Assembly (NCBI GenBank): GCA_005765155.1
Contig: VCCP01000008.1
Location: 1,116,001 to 1,180,000 of the forward strand
Length of the DNA: 64,000 bases
Reading direction: 5' to 3'
Source of the DNA: Zelopaecilomyces penicillatus
Taxonomy: Eukaryota; Ascomycota; Sordariomycetes; Hypocreales; Pseudodiploosporaceae
A model generated the notes under the pieces. That model was given only the letters and a program-made list of their open reading frames with translations. It was not told where the DNA came from and did no database searches. A program made the translations under genes and the position numbers. The number at the start of each line of letters is the position of its first letter. Within the stretch, counting starts at the first letter, position 1. Shown here piece after piece: positions 1 to 10,082 of the stretch.

Positions 1-2311
1 TGGCATCACTAACTTGCCCGTTCTTCCAAGGGAACAGCGGCGTCGCTCCTCCTTCCATGCAAGGTCACGAGCGATTCGCTGGTCCATGTAGTTCTAGGTC
101 TTCTTCTTCGGATCCTTGAGGGGGGTGGGTGGGTTCCTTTGGAGTCCCGGCCCCCACTAGGCAGCCATCAGCGGGAACCAGCAACACGGATCTACATTCT
201 TTTATGGTTGCTCGGAAGCTTAAAGACAACGACGCTTATTGCAGACAAGTTCAAGTCCAATTGCTGTTCCATACGAGTAATGTAATGCCAATTGGTAAAA
301 GACAAAATCGAACGTGCCCGGAACAAGACCAAATCGTCTGAAACCCCCGTGGGGGAAAGGCCACCGAAAAAGTGATGAATCGTCTCCGACTCATCACTCA
401 TCACACTGGCACTGGTTCTCCTCCTCCTCCCCCGCCTCGCCCTATATGCCACGGATGCCCATGCCACGCCTACGCCAAGACAGCCAAGCAAAGCGCTGGG
501 CCAGCTCCCCCAGTTTCCTTCTACGAATTGTTCATTTACAGCACCCAACAAGCAGATTTAGGCGCTCCGTCCGAGCCCTCGTCCGCCCGGGGGCATGGCA
601 GCGGCGTCGATGGGTAGTGGTAGTGAGTTAGTTGTTGTTTGTTGGCCGTGGTGGCTGGTTGGGGGGCGTGCTGGGCATCACATAACAATCACTTAACCAC
701 ACGCAAAAAACGCCCAGAAAACCCGCCCACCGGTCGGTCCCCTTTGATCCGGGGCCGAAACTATTTATTCATGACAATGTTAGCATCAATATCTTGGTTC
801 CTTTAGTCCGTGCCGTCCGTATGGCCGCCTTATCTATCTACCTGTAACACACATTTCTTGTCAATGGCGTTCCCACGTTGAGAGAGAAAGCCTCTTTTTG
901 ACGAAGAAGAAGAGAAGCTGCGCCCGCAGCCTGCTACGCCACAATGTCATTATGGGATGGATGGGAAAACGATAGGGCTAGACTTGTCTTTCCACGCACG
1001 CAGACCTGCGGCATCATCCTCCCACCCCTTACTAAAGCTTGACAACCAACCTACGACACGGTACGGTATTATAATACACTAATAACTACAAGGCAGGAAA
1101 AAGAGAGACACGAAATCCCATTCGCACTCCCCCCGGTTCCAGATGCTAGGCCGGCTCGGGTATAGCGAGACATTTGTGGACAAGCCACATTGCTACGCTG
1201 ATATGCGCATGTGTAGTAATGGGTGAGACAGAAAAAGGCGAACAGGGCATAAAAACACAGTGAAGCACGAAGGAGAGGAGCCGGAACCAAAAAGACTACG
1301 GTACGATAGATGCCTACCATGGCCAGGGTGTTGATTGAGTGTGTGTGGCAGGGGGGAAGGGAGGTGAGATGCGTAAAAAGCACGGCCGGTCTTTCTTGGA
1401 TCTACGTGGTTGCGCTTTGCCCATGCCAACCAACCATAATCTGCCGTGACGGGCGGCGCTCAACAATCTGGGATTATGCCGAGAACTCACTTTACCTACC
1501 TAACCTATGAAGAGACATGTATTTCGGAGTATACAAGCGCACCACGTACTCGATCAAGCCTTATTTTTCCTTGGCAGATGATTGATTGCCGTCTGGAGAA
1601 AAAACCCACTTGCCCTTCTCTAGACTCTACACAGTAGGTGTAATAGGTGTAATTATCATCATGTTCTCCACCAACACACACACACACACACACACACCCC
1701 TTGCCTTCTTTCTCATCATTACGACTCTGCATCTGCATCTCGCAAAAATGTTACACGCATGTACATTGGCGTTTTTGCAGAGACATCGAGTCCCCCCCGG
1801 GGCTTGGCAGCCCGGCCCGAACGCCGTACCCAAAAGTCGACATGGATGGGGGACAAGCGTAGCAGCAGCGCGCATCTTCCCCTTCTCGTCGTTTTCTTTC
1901 TGGTGAAGATGTAATAAATGAAATGCGTGTCTTGCGGCCGTACGGAACCCCGAGAAACGGGTGGGTAGAAAGCAACCCCAAACTAGGCCCCTTCTAGTAA
2001 AAAACATTTCCCATCTGTTCTGTATAAGATGAACGGCATATCCTCATCTCTCACTCCCACTTACTTTTCCGCTCCCCTTACGCAGCACGCCAACCAATTC
2101 CCCTGCGCTTCTAGTGTTCCCTCCCTGTTGTCCTTGGCTTGCCTTGCCATCTTGAACAAAATTCCCTGGTCTATCTCGCCGCTTTCGACCAAACTCGAGC
2201 AACGGGTTTTAGTGTGTAGCAGCAGCTACCCCCCCGACGCTCCCAATTCCCAAGGGGTTGAGGAATTAGATTCGAATCCGACAAACTCTCTCTCTCTCAC
2301 ACACACCAGCC
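1..2311. other. Intergenic region upstream of the MFS permease
   Basis: I see no supportable gene here. The stretch is GC-moderate and simple-sequence rich, with a CA dinucleotide run at about 1675-1697 and pyrimidine-rich tracts just before the ATG at 2312, as expected of a fungal promoter and 5' leader. Open frames in it are short, lack domain signatures and mostly begin with non-ATG codons. Confidence 0.6.
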
Positions 2312-4266
2312 ATGGGAAACCCCGAAGCAGAGGTCGACCACGTCCAGGTCGCCTCGGACCTGTCTGGCGGCGACAACACCTCGATCGACAACAAGGAAAT
2401 CGCCGATGTCGAAAACAATGGCTTCTCTGTCAGCGATACCAAGAAGTTGCTGAGGAAGATTGACGGCATGCTTTTGCCCTTTTTGGCTTTGCTTTACCTG
2501 CTCTCTTTCCTCGACCGATCCAACTTGGGTAATGCCAAGCTGGCCAAGCTGGAGGTGGATCTCAAGATGACGGGCAAATATGACTACAACGTGAGCAACT
2601 TCCTTTACGACTCGCAATGGGCCAAACTTTGCGCTGGCCAAAGGGACCCAAGTACACCAGGAACAATTCGCTGACAATATGTGTTTGGGACATTTTTATA
2701 GACTGCCGTGGCCATTTTCTTCCCTTTCTATGTTCTGTCCGAGATCCCGTCCAATCTGGCGATGAAGCGCTTCCGACCATCCATCTGGATTCCCAGCATC
2801 ATGGTTGCATGGGCTATCTGCACCACCCTCATGGGCACCGTCAAGAACTTTACTGGCCTGCTTATTGTTCGAAGCTTTCTCGGTCTGGCTGAGGGCGGTC
2901 TTTTCCCTGGCATCACTTACTAGTATGTTTTATCTTTGCGCGTCTCCACAATCCCTGCAATTGATATCGCTCCCGGATTCTGTCAAGTCAGGTGTCCATA
3001 GGTTCAGATCTAACTGTTGGTCACCATTTTAGCATCACCATGTGGTATAAGCGTCACGAATGCGGTCTGCGTATTTCCATCTTCTTCTCTGCAGCCACGG
3101 CGGCTGGCGCATTTGGTGGCCTGCTCGCACGAGGAATCATCGAGATGGAGGGACTAGGCGGGCTCAACGGCTGGGCTTGGATTTTCATCATCGAGGGCCT
3201 TGCCACCTTTGTTGTCGGTAAGTTGTCATGCTTCTCCTGCTTTCGCAACCATATTTCGTCTGCTTTGGAAATGATGCTGACTCCTGATTGTCCCAAACAG
3301 CTATTGCGGCATACAAGGTCATGCATGACTACCCCGACACCGCCAGATTCCTGACCTCAACTGAGAAAAAAGAGGTGCTGCGCCGTCTCGAAGAGGATCG
3401 TTCAGTGCTCTCCGACGAGTTCAAACTCAAGTTCGCCAAGGATGCCCTCAAGGACTGGCGCATCTGGGTTCACATGATCTTGACAGTTGGTGTCTTTACC
3501 GGCCTGTACAGCATCTCGCTTTTCTTGCCCACCATTGTCAAGGACATGGGGTACAGCAACGAAAGGGCCCAGCTCATGAGCGTGCCTCCGTATGTTGTGG
3601 CCTGTGTCATCACCATCGCCGTTGGCTTTGCCGCAGACAAGCACCGCCAGCGTGGTGTCTACATGATTGGGACCCTGAGCACTGGGTAAGTTTTGTTTGG
3701 CGTTATCCCCAACTACCTTGGTTAGGGAAGCCTTTTGCTAGATTGTGAAAACTAACGGTGTTTCACACAAATAGTTTAATTGGTTTCATCCTCCTGGCTA
3801 CCGTCGAGAGTCATCGGGTCAAGTATTTCGCATGCTTCCTCGCTGCGACAGGCATCTATGCTAGCGTTCCTCAGGGAACTGCTTGGAACGGTAACAACAT
3901 TGGAGGCTCTGTCAAGCGTGGTGTTGGCATGGCTATGCAAGTCGGATGTGTAAGTTACCTTCATATATCTCAAGCTATCACAGCAAGGACTGACACGATA
4001 TCATTATACAGGGTAACCTTGGTGGTGTTCTCGCCGGATTCGTTTTCCGCAAAGACGACGCACCTCGATATCTCACAGGCCACTTGACCTTGGTGGGCTG
4101 CACGAGCATGGCCCTGATCCTATGTACCTTCATGACCATCTATCTGCGACGAGAGAATGCCCGACGCGACCGCGAGTACAAGGCCCCTTCTGATTACACC
4201 CGCGAGGAGATGCTGCTTGAGAGCGAGAAGGGCGACAACGCGACCTTTTTCCGATATACTTGCTAG
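2312..4266 (+). CDS. MFS transporter, anion:cation symporter (Dal5/allantoate permease-like) family
   Basis: Likely plasma-membrane proton symporter for a small organic anion such as allantoate, nicotinate, pantothenate or a vitamin-like acid; the substrate cannot be read from sequence. Exons by splice signal and phase: 2312-2590, 2702-2922, 3033-3217, 3301-3685, 3775-3949 and 4012-4266, giving about 500 residues, usual for the family. The protein has a hydrophilic N-terminus, then KIDGMLLPFLALLYLLSFLD opening TM1 and the LDRSNLGNAK motif typical of Dal5/TNA1-type carriers. A further family block follows (SFLGLAEGGLFPGITY), then YKRHECGLR, an interdomain loop ending near DAPRYLTGH, and a charged C-terminal tail (YTREEMLLESEKG). 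All five introns have GT..AG ends and the phases agree. Family assignment is strong; substrate is unknown. Confidence 0.9.
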
Positions 4267-5978
4267 AACTAGAGGCGACAGCAACGAGAAACAAGGACGC
4301 GAGAAGGAGAGGGATGGAGACGACAGATCCGACACGGGAAAAGTCGCGACGAAATTATAAAACACACTTTTAAATAATAGACAAGACATTTATGATGGGG
4401 ATATTTTCATGCATGCAATGAAGGGACATTAGAGCGCGCCAAACGCCCTGCCCATCTGGTTATGGGCCGAAACGAATCGTTTGGAGTCTTGGGGCTAATG
4501 ATTGACGGCTGGCTATTGGTTATAGGCGGAGAAGGGCGTATGGCCACTTCTATAGACCGGGATTTATGAATGAAAGCATCTCTTACTGGCATTGAAGCAG
4601 CGCGTTGGTGATGTGATGAGGATTGAAGTTGTTGTGTGTGAAATGAGGAAAACACCAAAGACGAGAAGGAAAAGTAAATGATAGATGATGTAATACTTGG
4701 ACATGCAATTGCGACGTGAGTGATAGTGGCAGCCACATGTAAAAATAACGTAAAAACATTGTGAAACATAGAGCGTGCTTCTTTCCATTTTTCCCAAGAC
4801 AATGAAAAAAAGGGCAGGCAGGAAACACGGCCGTTATCGCATGCATTCCCCACAGGGGTCCTTCCTTCCCTCATCCGATGCTGCGCAGTGTTGCATCCAA
4901 TTCGTCCACCGCGGCGGGAAGGAGTGCCAAACGGGCAGGAGCCAATGCCTGACCCTGGTGTCTCACCTGTCCCAAAGGAGGAATTCATCGTCGCCCCCAC
5001 AGCGAACTGGTCCTCGGGCGATGCTGATTCGTCCGCTGTTGAAGGTCAGATGCTCCCACCGATGGAATGTCCAGATGATAAAGGATTATGGAGAATAATG
5101 GAAAGCGGATAACGGATATCCACTATGCCGCTGGCGTCGTATTCCAAAGAGAGATACTATTACTAGTTTTGAAGCGGCATAACATTGAGATGCGTGGCTG
5201 ACGGGCCATCGGGAGAGACGACGGGACTTTTTCCAAGCGGGATGACGTCCAACGGCATGCTGGGTTTTATGCCGCTTTTTGGTTTTTCACGATGATTTTC
5301 GCCCATCGCCCATTCACTTTCCCACCATTCCTGCCTGTATACCTCCTTCACTCTATAATTGGCTTGCCTTGCTTCCTTGTGAGTCACGATGATAGAGCAT
5401 GAGAGAGATGGATTTTTGTTGCGGGTATTTATTGCATATATATACGTTCCATATAGACTGGAGAATAGTAAGTAAGTGTGCGTATGTACAGTAGTAGCAC
5501 GGATCCAAAGCCGTAAACTCATCGAAATCCACAAAAATTCCGCAGTGACCAAGCTCAGAGTCGCACGCTCCTTTCCCTCCTCTCACCGAATCCTCGGAAC
5601 TAGGCTTGAAAAGAGAGAAGGAAGCGAAACAACCCCCCCCTCACATCATAAGACGCATCCATCAAGAAAAAGCAAAATCCATCCAGCTCCATCCAGCTCC
5701 TTGTTGCGCACGGCGCCTCCAAGAGACATCCCCAATGTAGTAAATGCGCGCGGATACATTTTCGTCAGGAAAACCCGCTCCGAGGGACATCGGAAATTCA
5801 TTCATGCTGAGCATTGTCGCAACCGGCTCGGCCGTCTACCCCCCGAATCAAATTTGTCCCCTCCCTTCGAATGCCACGCTAGCATGGCACGGCTTATCGC
5901 AAAGTTGACATTGGAGAGCTTTTGGGAATCAAGAGTCGAAGAAGGACAACCAAAAACAAAAAAAGAGGGAGTAGACGT
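4267..5978. other. Intergenic between MFS permease and ribonuclease
   Basis: The two flanking genes are convergent. No domain-bearing frame was found. A 73-codon open frame on + (about 4891-5112) and a longer one on - (4407-5000) overlap each other in antisense and neither has splice or domain support. The first part probably holds the 3' UTR of the permease. Confidence 0.5.
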
Positions 5979-6446
5979 TTAGTCGGTTCCCTGGCAGGCG
6001 ACGAAGCCATTGCCAGAGGCGCCAGTGTGGGTGATGAGACCGGCGATTTCGCAGCTGGTGGTGATGACGATGCGGTCAGCGCCGGGGGAGGCTAAAAATA
6101 CAGAAACTCATATTAGCTTTCGTCCATGTATTCCATAAACAAGAAGGTGTTATAACATACAGCCGCTGTAGATGTTGCCGTTGGACAGGATGGGGAACTC
6201 CTGGAAGGGTCCGGCGAGACCCTTGAAGTTGAATCCCTCCATGTTGCGGTACTGGTGGGGGTACTTGTTGCTGCCGACCTGTGTGCCGTCCTCAACGTGC
6301 TGGCAGGCGGCCGAAGCAGCGGCGCTGACGGCGGCCGAGTTGTAGAACTTGGTGCCGCAGGTGCCCTCGTCACGGCGCTGGATCTCGGCGGGGAGAGCGC
6401 TGACGAAGCTGACGATGGAGAGAAGAGCGGCGACGGAGAACTGCAT
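5979..6446 (-). CDS. Secreted guanyl-specific ribonuclease, RNase T1/N1 family
   Basis: Extracellular endoribonuclease that cleaves 3' of guanosine through a 2',3'-cyclic phosphate. Two exons, 6446-6161 and 6091-5979, separated by an intron with GTATGT and TTTTTAG ends, give 132 residues. A signal peptide (MQFSVAALLSIVSFVSALPA) and a dibasic RR at 24-25 that could be Kex2-cleaved precede the catalytic domain. The RNase T1 active site is complete: Tyr62 and His64 in YPHQY, Glu83 in QEFPIL, Arg102 in GADRIV, His117 in ITHTGASG. Cysteines near 30, 48, 109 and 128 could form the family disulfides. A small secreted protein, so nutritional or effector use are both possible. The second exon (GADRIV through the C-terminus) is short and easily missed, yet holds two catalytic residues. 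Confidence 0.93.
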
Positions 6447-6636
6447 ATTGGCGGTTTGGTGAAGAAGAAGCTTTGGGGGAATGATATCACAAGAGGAAGG
6501 CGAAGAAAACAAGTCAACACGGGCTAGCCGGGTGAAGATACGTAAGAAAGCGTTGGAAGGGGAGTTGGATGGATGAGCTGGATGAGGATGAGAGTGATGA
6601 TGAGAATTGTCAAAAAGTCGGGGTGGACAGCTAGAC

Positions 6637-6642
6637 TTTATA
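6637..6642 (-). promoter_or_regulatory. TATA box of the ribonuclease gene
   Basis: TATAAA on the minus strand about 190 bp upstream of the ribonuclease ATG at 6446, a fitting distance for a highly inducible secreted-protein gene. Position and motif only; no start-site evidence. Confidence 0.4.
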
Positions 6643-7585
6643 TCTCGGGACCCTCAAGCGGAAAAGGATCGTGGGAGCAACCCCGTAGCCCACCAAGCTT
6701 TTGGTGATACAATTCATCCACCCTCATCCGCTCACAGACATTTCTCCAACCAACCCACCCCGGGATGGAGCCCCAATGCTTCATCCAAGTGGTGGTGCGC
6801 TAGCTAGCGAGGAGCCGTAAGGGATGGGTAGAAGAAGCTTGGGGTTGAGAGACAGCCCCAAACCACCACACCCCTCCCCCCCAAAAAAAGCCGCCCGCCC
6901 TTCAATCTCCAAAGAGCCATGATTTACGTCCCGGTTGGAGGAAGGGGATGGGGAGGGGGGTGTGTGGCTTTCATCGCGGGGCGCCGTGATGGACGATGTG
7001 TGCGTGCGTCCAATGGACAGTATGTACTATGGGACATGCCACACTTCGTAACCAGTGCGTGTGTTGTGGGAAGTAGACAAATTCAACTGGCTGGCTGACT
7101 GCTTATCCGGCATCAAAAGCGTGGGGTTGTGGTTGTGTAAGGGGTGTCCAGCAACCAACCCACTTCGTCACAAAAAAAGCCTCGATATCCATCTCCCATG
7201 ATCCATCCAATGCCCCATGTTTTTCGGGCGAGACGGCCCAGATTGCGCATCTTGGAAGGTCGTGGCCACGGATCGACATCTGGGTGGCCCGAGAGAGAGA
7301 GAGAGCCCAACCATCTGAAGCGGGTGCGTGCGGATCCGTCCCAAAGCTCCTCCAAGCTGCTAACCTGCTCCCATGTGTTGCTTTAACCCGTGGGCTCCTC
7401 TCTGGCTTCCGTTGTTATTACGGAGAGCGGCCCCCCGTCTTACTTGTCCGCCTTTTCCCAAATCTGAACCCCACCCCAAGCTAGACCTGGCCAGTTAGAG
7501 ACGTTTCCGTCCTGATACCGACACTTGCGATCGGCACCGGATTGCCGGCCCTGACCTGCCTGGTGCGGCAACGGCTTCACGCCTT

Positions 7586-7860
7586 TAATTTTCCATATGA
7601 TAAGCTCGTTATAATTATAGTAGAAATTTGGCATAAATATCTAGATATATTGTTTAAATATAATTTTTACTTAGATTATATACAGATTTATTAAATAAAA
7701 AGAATATATTAATAATTTAATTCTTTACATTATTATATTCATAATTATAGTTTTTATTTAAATATTTTTTTTATATTTATTATTACTATTTTAAAAATAT
7801 CAAAAGAGATAGTAGTATTATTTCTAGCTTGTTTTTAACAATCCATTTATGATTTAGTTC
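7586..7860. repeat. AT-rich block 1, possibly a RIP-degraded relic
   Basis: About 270 bp made almost only of A and T (for example TTAAATATAATTTTTACTTA), with sharp edges against GC-balanced DNA. In filamentous ascomycetes such islands often are transposon remnants mutated by repeat-induced point mutation. No coding or terminal-repeat signal survives. A similar block lies at about 10431-10705, on the other side of the hypothetical/SdhC gene pair. Confidence 0.5.
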
Positions 7861-8264
7861 AGATTTATAGACAGCAGGCTGCACAGATAGCTGGTGTATT
7901 TTGAGTAGAGCACAAGCGGCTTGCCGTACTTCGCATGTGGAAACCACTATGCTACAAGGCTCACTTAAAAAACAATCTAGGCACTTTAAAACAACTTGAA
8001 TAACACACCACTGTTGGCGGATGATGGAACGCCTGTCACAGTTCGACAACGTACCTGATCAATGATTTCATTGTGAGAATGTCGTCAGTAGCCGTCATGG
8101 ATGCACAGTGTGAAATGTGTTTTGGCCATCAACAGTGCCTTATAAGAAAAGTAGTTACCAGAATTGAGATTGAATGTTTAGAACCACACAAATTCTATGC
8201 GTTTGACCTAAAAGAAGAAAAGCGTAATTGCATTCGTCCAAATTCTTCATTTCACAACAGCACA

Positions 8265-8879
8265 ATGTTCGCAGGTCAGCGACAATTAGCAATCCCGCTC
8301 GTCGGCGCCGCGGCACTGCTTGGCACCGTGGTATTCTTCCGCTCCGGTGAGCCAAAGAGCCGGGAAGAGCAGGCCGATATACGAAGAAAAGCAAAACAAG
8401 AACAAGGCATTATGGGCGCAGGCGTTGGTGCCAATGCCTCCTCTGGACCTTACGAAACCGGCCAACCGGGCAGCATGGTGCGGTCGCCCCAGGAAGATCC
8501 CACTCGCAAAGTGCACACAACGGCTCCCAAAGAGAAACTCCCGTCCGGGGGCACAGGCGGCGGCCTCGCAAGCGATCGAGCAGTTGATTTGCCAATGATT
8601 ATGAAAAATTCATCGCAAAAGGACCAGCCACAAAACGACAAGGGAGGATGGATGGACTCTTTCAAAGGAGGGTCTTCGTCTGAGAAGAAGCCGTCTGGAC
8701 AAAGTAACGATAGGCCGGTATCGCAAGGACTGCAAGCTGTATTCGGAGTAGGAGGACCAACAGCAGGTGAAAAGGGAGCTGATAACTCGGAGGTTCACAA
8801 TACAAAGGGGATAAGCTACACTGGTCCAGAAACGCCTTCCAAGCGAAAGCATGGAAGTGAAAAAAACCTAGGAGGTTGA
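8265..8879 (+). CDS. Hypothetical single-TM protein
   Basis: Unrecognised protein of 204 residues in one exon. I chose the ATG at 8265 because it begins a short basic segment (MFAGQRQ) followed at once by a hydrophobic helix (about residues 9-25, LAIPLVGAAALLGTVVFF). The frame extends further upstream without a good start. The rest is hydrophilic, rich in Gly, Ser, Lys and Gln, and probably disordered. The N-terminal anchor with a basic start would suit the inner mitochondrial membrane or ER. It lies 0.5 kb upstream of and co-directional with the SdhC-like gene, both enclosed by AT-rich blocks. Function unknown. Confidence 0.6.
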   Translation: MFAGQRQLAIPLVGAAALLGTVVFFRSGEPKSREEQADIRRKAKQEQGIMGAGVGANASSGPYETGQPGSMVRSPQEDPTRKVHTTAPKEKLPSGGTGGGLASDRAVDLPMIMKNSSQKDQPQNDKGGWMDSFKGGSSSEKKPSGQSNDRPVSQGLQAVFGVGGPTAGEKGADNSEVHNTKGISYTGPETPSKRKHGSEKNLGG

Positions 8880-9368
8880 GCGATAGATTGTGTTTTTTTT
8901 TTATTTTACGAAGAATGCACAAGATGGTGAATATGTATTACTATGTCTGGAGTTTTGTCCGATAAATGTGAACTATGAATTGCTGGATACAGGTAATTGA
9001 ACATGGTAAAATCATGTGCGATAATATTGTCAACATTCGAAACACGGTCAGGGTGCATCAATGTTGAAACTTGTTGAATTTTGCTCCAACAAAAAATAAT
9101 TGACTGAGTTACATGTAATTACTGTAACCGTCATCGAAGTGAACATCAAACTATCATTCTCCTCATTTTAATACAATTCACCAGTGCATCACAGTCGTGA
9201 TTTATAGTGACGTCAGTCTTCTGTAATCGATATCTATTTGTATATCGGCTCTCACAATGCACTAAAACAACACTTCCCATGTTTGAGTAACATGCATTCA
9301 AGCATATTTTCTTGTGCGAAATAGTACTCTCCTTGTTCATCAACTGCAATTGATCAAATTTAGTCAAG

Positions 9369-10082
9369 ATGATGGTTCACAGGATAGGAATTTCGGCGGC
9401 ATCGCGAGGCAAGTCGAGTGTTGTTGTTGGTGGCAAGGCAGCTGTGGTCGCTAACACTTTCTACAGGGCTAGCGACACGCTATACCTTCATGTCCAAGAG
9501 CCCTACGCTGCTCAACGCCGCTGCCATATTCCCATGCATGCACCAGGCGAACCACCAGCAACGGTAAACTCACGCACCACGATTCTCCCTCAGAGACATT
9601 TCTGACTAACATTTATTCTTATCAATTCCAGTTCCCTCAAAAGCATAAAAGTTTCCGCCAAAGAAGCCGATAAAATACTCATTCGACAGCGCCTCAACCG
9701 ACCCATCGCACCGCATCTCAGCGTCTACAAGTTGGAACAAACATGGCTGGGTAGTTCTGCCTGGATGCGCATCACGGGCTGCACTCTGACAGGCGCCATC
9801 TACGTCTGGTTCGCGTCCTATCTCATGGCACCTGTTATGGGATGGCATCTCGACAGCGGCGTTTTGGTCAGCTGGTTTGCAGACTTGCCTGCGTGGATAA
9901 AGAGCTCTGTCAAGTTTGGCCTGGCGTTCCCCTTTGCTTTCCACTTCCTTAATGGGATGAAGCAGTTGATGTTTGACATGGTGATTGGATACTCGAAGAG
10001 GACGATTAAGTGGGCTGATGCGTACCTTTGGGCGTCGGCTCTTGTCTCATCATCTTATATTGCATTTTGGTTGGGAAAATAG
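9369..10082 (+). CDS. Divergent succinate dehydrogenase cytochrome b subunit (SdhC), mitochondrial
   Basis: Membrane-anchor subunit of complex II that helps bind haem b and ubiquinone in the inner mitochondrial membrane. Proposed exons 9369-9408, 9467-9563 and 9632-10082 give 195 residues. Intron 1 has a GCAAGT (GC-type) donor, a GCTAAC branch site and a CTACAG acceptor; it joins a basic presequence (MMVHRIGISAASRGLATRYT) in frame to the family block NRPIAPHLSVYK. Starting instead at the in-frame ATG near 9490 would avoid the GC intron. Also seen are the quinone-site region SSAWMRITG, with Ser and Arg kept in family spacing, the haem-ligand His in FHFLNG, and three TM helices. Odd: the usual RH pair after HxxNG is KQ here (NGMKQLMFD). 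This suggests a paralogue rather than the housekeeping copy, but the genome's other SdhC is not in view. Confidence 0.82.

Larger units (their letters stand above)
6447..8264. other. Intergenic with AT-rich tract
   Basis: Promoter DNA of the ribonuclease, then a GC-moderate stretch with C- and G-runs near 6870-6960, then an abrupt switch to AT-rich DNA after about 7586. No gene is supported. The minus-strand open frame at 7786-8049 overlaps the AT-rich tract and resembles no family I recognise; it could be a relic of a mobile element. Confidence 0.5.

Noticed and set aside
2271..2282. tRNA-like TTCGAATCC box
   Set aside because: No acceptor stem or anticodon arm could be folded around it, and it lies just before the MFS start codon.
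4407..5000. Long open frame of about 197 codons on the minus strand
   Set aside because: Starts at a non-ATG codon, is Ser/Ile/Phe-rich without a domain, and lies in antisense to another open frame; more likely intergenic.
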